22,541 bases of DNA from Larix sibirica (Eukaryota; Streptophyta; Pinopsida; Pinales; Pinaceae): assembly GCA_004151065.3 (NCBI GenBank), contig NWUY0300045401.1, forward strand, positions 24,648 to 47,188, read 5' to 3'. The position numbers and the translations under genes were made by a program. Of this stretch, positions 19,800-22,541 are shown one piece after another (the stretch's first letter is position 1; every line of letters begins with the position of its first letter). The notes beneath the pieces were generated by a model that searched no databases, was not told the origin of the DNA, and saw only the letters and a program-made list of their open reading frames with translations.

Positions 19800-20175
19800 A
19801 ACATGTTGAGAGTTGCCCCCCGTTTGTTTTAATGCCCCCACAAGGTAGAAGGGATGCTTCTTTTGCTAACTTATCAGTTGGTGCATTATTTTTTCGATGG
19901 ACATGATAGAGTTGAATACTTAGAATGCGAATAAGAAGACTGATGATGCGTTTGTGTAACCTTCAGGCAATTTGATCCACAATTTCCTTCCTATGCCTAG
20001 TTTGAGAGATAATTAGGAGAGTCTCCTATTACCACTAGCGATTGGATTCCAAGAGAGACACCCTGATCCAGTCCCAAATATAAGGCATATATCTCAATTA
20101 AATTGTTAGTAGCATTCCATATACCACAGACAAAGGTTAACGCTACATTCCCTCCAAGATTGAAAATAACCCCGC
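19800..20175 (-). pseudogene. RNase H-like domain, decayed
   Basis: The minus strand reads SGVIFNLGGNVALTFVCGIW, then NATNNLIEIYALYLGLDQGV (catalytic Glu of the NN-x-AE motif present), then SLVVIGDSPNYLSN (GDS Asp present). After a frame change it reads VDQIA, a stop, RLHKRIISLLIRILSIQLY and HVHRKNNAPTDKLAKEAS, which matches HxxRxxNxxADxLA with the last Asp kept. This is the RVT_3-type RNase H fold found in plant LINEs and in some cellular proteins. It would cleave RNA in RNA/DNA hybrids. The N-terminal strand with the first catalytic Asp (DGA motif) is not found; a 45-bp triple repeat lies immediately upstream instead. Two stops and one frameshift mark it as a pseudogene. Its sequence differs clearly from the RNase H at 17215-17600, so the two are not a simple duplication. 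Confidence 0.8.
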
Positions 20176-20190
20176 TCGTGCTTGCCTCCC

Positions 20191-20325
20191 TTGAGGGTGT
20201 GCATGCTTATTAGGAGGACATATATTATCATTTTTTTGAGGGTGTGCATGCTTATTAAGAGGACATATATTATCATTTTTTTGAGGGTGTGCATGCTTAT
20301 TAGGAGGACATATATTATCATTTTT
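20191..20325. repeat. 45-bp tandem repeat, three copies
   Basis: Three adjacent 45-bp copies (20191-20235, 20236-20280, 20281-20325) begin ttgagggtgtgcatgctt and end with a T run. Copies 1 and 3 are identical and copy 2 differs at one base. The length is divisible by three, so the minus strand keeps one frame and would encode MIIYVLLISMHTLKK three times (inside the open frame 20106-20360). Each unit carries the palindrome gcatgc. Confidence 0.95.
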
Positions 20326-20394
20326 TTATAGTTTTGTTTTTTAACAATGCGATGAGGCACACACTCTTTAATTTAGGTGTAACATTCAATTTGA

Positions 20395-20600
20395 ACACAT
20401 TTTGTTGAGACACCATGTGTGGTGGGATTCTATTGTGTCAAAATCCTCTAAGACTTGCACCTTGTCCCAATTGCAAGGAACGACTTGCTTGCACATGAGA
20501 TACAAGCCACAAGTAGTGAACCATGTCTTTGGGGGTTTTGAACCTTCGTGGTTGGAATGCCACCATCCCCACTTAACCAGTGAACCATGGCCTTGCTGAC
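20395..20600 (-). mobile_element. tRNA-derived SINE-like unit
   Basis: On the minus strand TGGTTCACTGG (20587-20577) fits the RNA polymerase III A box, and GGTTCAAAACC (20544-20534) fits the B box with two mismatches to GGTTCGAATCC. They are 32 bases apart, as in tRNA genes. The downstream part, running to about 20395, has no coding signal and includes CCCACCACACATGGTGTC (about 20410-20430). The cloverleaf does not fold well and no target-site duplication was seen. A decayed tRNA-derived SINE is the best reading; a tRNA pseudogene is the alternative. Confidence 0.45.
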
Positions 20601-20840
20601 TATAAAGCATGATTTAGTAACTTCCTTCATAATGATCTTTGCTTTTCTGGTTGCAAACATCTTTTTAGTGGTTACTATCAGATTAATGTTGGGAGGAGAT
20701 GATTCCATAAATGTTTGTCATGTGTCCATATTCTTACATTGTTGTTGATTTTTACCTTTGGGATCTCTTTGTAAGTTTATAGCTTACCCATAACTCACAT
20801 TTCAAAGATATTCAATATAATATTTATGCCCAAATCTAGG

Positions 20841-20866
20841 AGATAAGATAAGATAAGATAAGATAA
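20841..20866 (-). repeat. LINE 3' pentanucleotide tail, copy 2
   Basis: Five AGATA units plus A on the plus strand, or TTATC-type units in LINE orientation. The tail is longer than the 2.6 units of copy 1 at 961-973. Confidence 0.85.
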
Positions 20867-21430
20867 TTTTATTAATGTCCAACAAATGACCACAAATAGG
20901 TCAATGGGAACTCTAAGTACAGAGGTATCAATACATTGTGGGAGTGCAAGGGCTACTCCTATAAAAGTCAAAAGTAAATATAATCTAAGATCTAACTCTA
21001 TAAACTAGGAAATAATGTACTATTGGATAGACTGGATAGATACAAGAATTAGTAATGGTCCATTGACCAAAACTCCCCAAAGGAGTACTATGGAGGAGGG
21101 AACATGGAAATTAGTGCCCCTTGGATTTGTTGGTAGAAGAGGAGGAGGGAACCCTACTTTGTGGATCATCCACCTCTATAGCATTTGAGGTCAAAGAAAG
21201 AAACATGTAATATAAGACTATCTAGAGGAGTTGGAAGTAGAATTGGTTTGTTGAATGTCTTGCTATTTCAAGGAACAGTTTGTTGTTGTTGTCTAGAAGT
21301 GGAGGGATGCCTATTGGAAGGATGACCCCTCTCTCGGGATTTGAGTTGGTAACTTTGGACGGGTCACAGTGAAGGAGGGTAGGAGGCGCTATTGTTTGCC
21401 ATGGCGTCAATGCCCCTATACGCTAGGATG
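20841..21430 (-). mobile_element. 3' end of a second LINE with pentanucleotide tail
   Basis: The plus-strand tail (agata)5 at 20841-20866 continues into taattttattaatg, and the motif ggtcaatggg (20898-20907) aligns with taattttactaag and ggtcaatggg at 970-1000 of the first LINE. Farther in, the minus strand reads LLHCDPSKVTNSNPERGVIL (about 21310-21370), matching the position and character of the C-terminal tail of copy 1. Only about 0.6 kb is present, so it is heavily 5'-truncated. Copy 1 lacks about 20 bases near the tail relative to this copy. No RT domain is seen. Confidence 0.65.
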
Positions 21431-22541
21431 GGAGTATGAATGCAATACTCATTGAGCAAATAATCTTATAAAGTTCATAAAAATCGATAACACATGCCAC
21501 CAGATCTTCTGTTCTTCCCCATCTTGCCTCACATCTCTAAATATGGGCAATATTATCATCACGCTAATCCACTTTTAAATATGTGAAGCACAATTCTCTT
21601 CGTCATTTGAATGAGGTGATTATTGATGTTTTAATGTACACTTTGTAGTTGGTGTTCTAGCTAATGCTTCCCTTTTCCTTTCCTCTTCATGTATCACAAT
21701 CCTTGACCTTGACAATATTGTTGTCATACTAGAGCCTCTTTGCCTCATATTTTAACAATCAAATATCTTATTTTGTCTTGTCAAAATAGTGAAGGTTTTC
21801 CTTGTATTCACATTCCTTGTTCCTAATTCATCATGAATGTTATTGTCTCTTTCTCAGGATCCACCATGAGCTTCCTTATGAAATCAAGGCTCTTCATGGA
21901 ACATCATGGTGGTTTTATTGGAACATAATAATATTTTGTTTTTTCATTTAGAGTTAGCTATTTTTAATGATATGGTCATGTTGTTCTTATCCTTACATTA
22001 GTTTGGTCCACAAATCAAGATGGCTAAGGTGATGGATTAACTGTTTTAGTCATGAAATATGTATAATTAAAACCATTTTGCTTTACGGTACTTAACTATA
22101 ATATAACATCAATGTTGATTTGTGTCAACAATTCTCATATTGTAAAGAGTAGAGTATCAACAATAATTAGTAAGTTGTAAATATTTCTAATGGAAAGAGT
22201 CGTTATTGGTTGATCATGGGTAAGGTCTTTTTCAAACCTATAAGAGTTTTGGTCTTGCCATGAATTTCCATAATGGTTTTAAACAATGGATTTGTGAAGG
22301 AGATTGTAAATATTGGTTCTCTCTAATAAGGTATTTTGGAGATTGTAAATATTGGTTCTCTCTAATAAGGTATTTTGGAGTTTTGTGTGTTTACATTTAA
22401 GGTAAATTTATAATAAAATGTGTTTAATAGTGAATTTAAGGGTGTTTCTTGGACAACTAGCTTTCACCACTGGAATCCTATGGATAAGAGTATGTTTAAG
22501 TTGTGTATGGTGGCTTTTTGTAAGAACTTATGGATAAGAGC
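21431..22541. other. Unassigned AT-rich DNA
   Basis: No gene, domain or element end is recognised in the last 1.1 kb. Short minus-strand readings do not form consistent protein text. The only clear structure is the 39-bp duplication at 22299-22376. Confidence 0.5.
22299..22376. repeat. 39-bp perfect tandem duplication
   Basis: Two identical adjacent copies (22299-22337 and 22338-22376) begin ggagattgtaaatatt and end aggtatttt, followed by ggag that starts a third. Identity is complete, so it is either very recent or an assembly artefact. Confidence 0.95.

Noticed and set aside
17215-20175. The two RNase H domains as a simple segmental duplication
   Set aside because: Their sequences differ throughout, including around the GDS and HxxR motifs, so they come from different families.
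20191-20325. CRISPR-like regular repeats
   Set aside because: The three 45-bp units are directly adjacent with no spacers, and the context is eukaryotic retroelement DNA.
20534-20587. Functional tRNA gene
   Set aside because: The A and B boxes are present, but the anticodon stem and acceptor stem do not pair properly, and the B box has two mismatches.

Overview
The window looks like nuclear DNA from a plant with a large, repeat-rich genome, possibly a conifer or other gymnosperm. The sequence is AT-rich, has no dense gene organisation, no long intact reading frame and no bacterial-style operons. Almost everything recognisable is a decayed retroelement of plant type: a Ty3/gypsy chromovirus, LINEs with zf-RVT and RNase H domains, and a SINE-like unit. 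A 436-base run of N marks an assembly gap. The species assignment is inference only; I found no intact host gene.

Layout. Positions 1-957 hold the 3' end of a plus-strand Ty3/gypsy element: integrase C-terminal remnants, a polypurine tract and the start of a 3' LTR. The LTR is interrupted by a 5'-truncated minus-strand LINE (about 958-3368) whose 3' tail is a pentanucleotide repeat rather than poly(A). LTR-like sequence with a poly(A) signal resumes after it, to about 3690. From 3700 to 8460 come unassigned AT-rich DNA, two minus-strand frameshifted coiled-coil-like coding remnants (4790-5350 and 6620-7240) and a large tandem duplication of about 470 bp (7238-8170). From 9400 to 11120 lie a gene-like plus-strand stretch I could not identify, three short tandem duplications and one 140-codon open frame.

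Positions 11110-13090 hold a minus-strand chromovirus integrase with the start of its chromodomain. It is split by the N gap, and a perfect 27-bp inverted repeat flanks that gap. Positions 13100-17190 are mostly non-coding, with a 90-bp tandem duplication, a degenerate short-period repeat, and a second diverged copy of a repeat also seen at 6060-6450. Positions 17190-20175 contain three consecutive minus-strand coding remnants. In their own 5' to 3' order they are an RNase H domain, a coiled-coil protein, and a LINE C-terminus (zf-RVT plus a second RNase H). A 45-bp unit repeated three times abuts the first RNase H. A SINE-like unit with RNA polymerase III boxes (about 20395-20600) and the 3' end of a second LINE with the same pentanucleotide tail (20841-about 21430) follow. 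The last kilobase has no recognised gene.

The pieces do not form a pathway. They record nested and adjacent retroelement insertions followed by decay through stop codons (often C-to-T type), frameshifts and many small tandem duplications. The least explained part is the recurrent minus-strand coiled-coil coding family and its position between two different RNase H domains at 17.2-20.2 kb.
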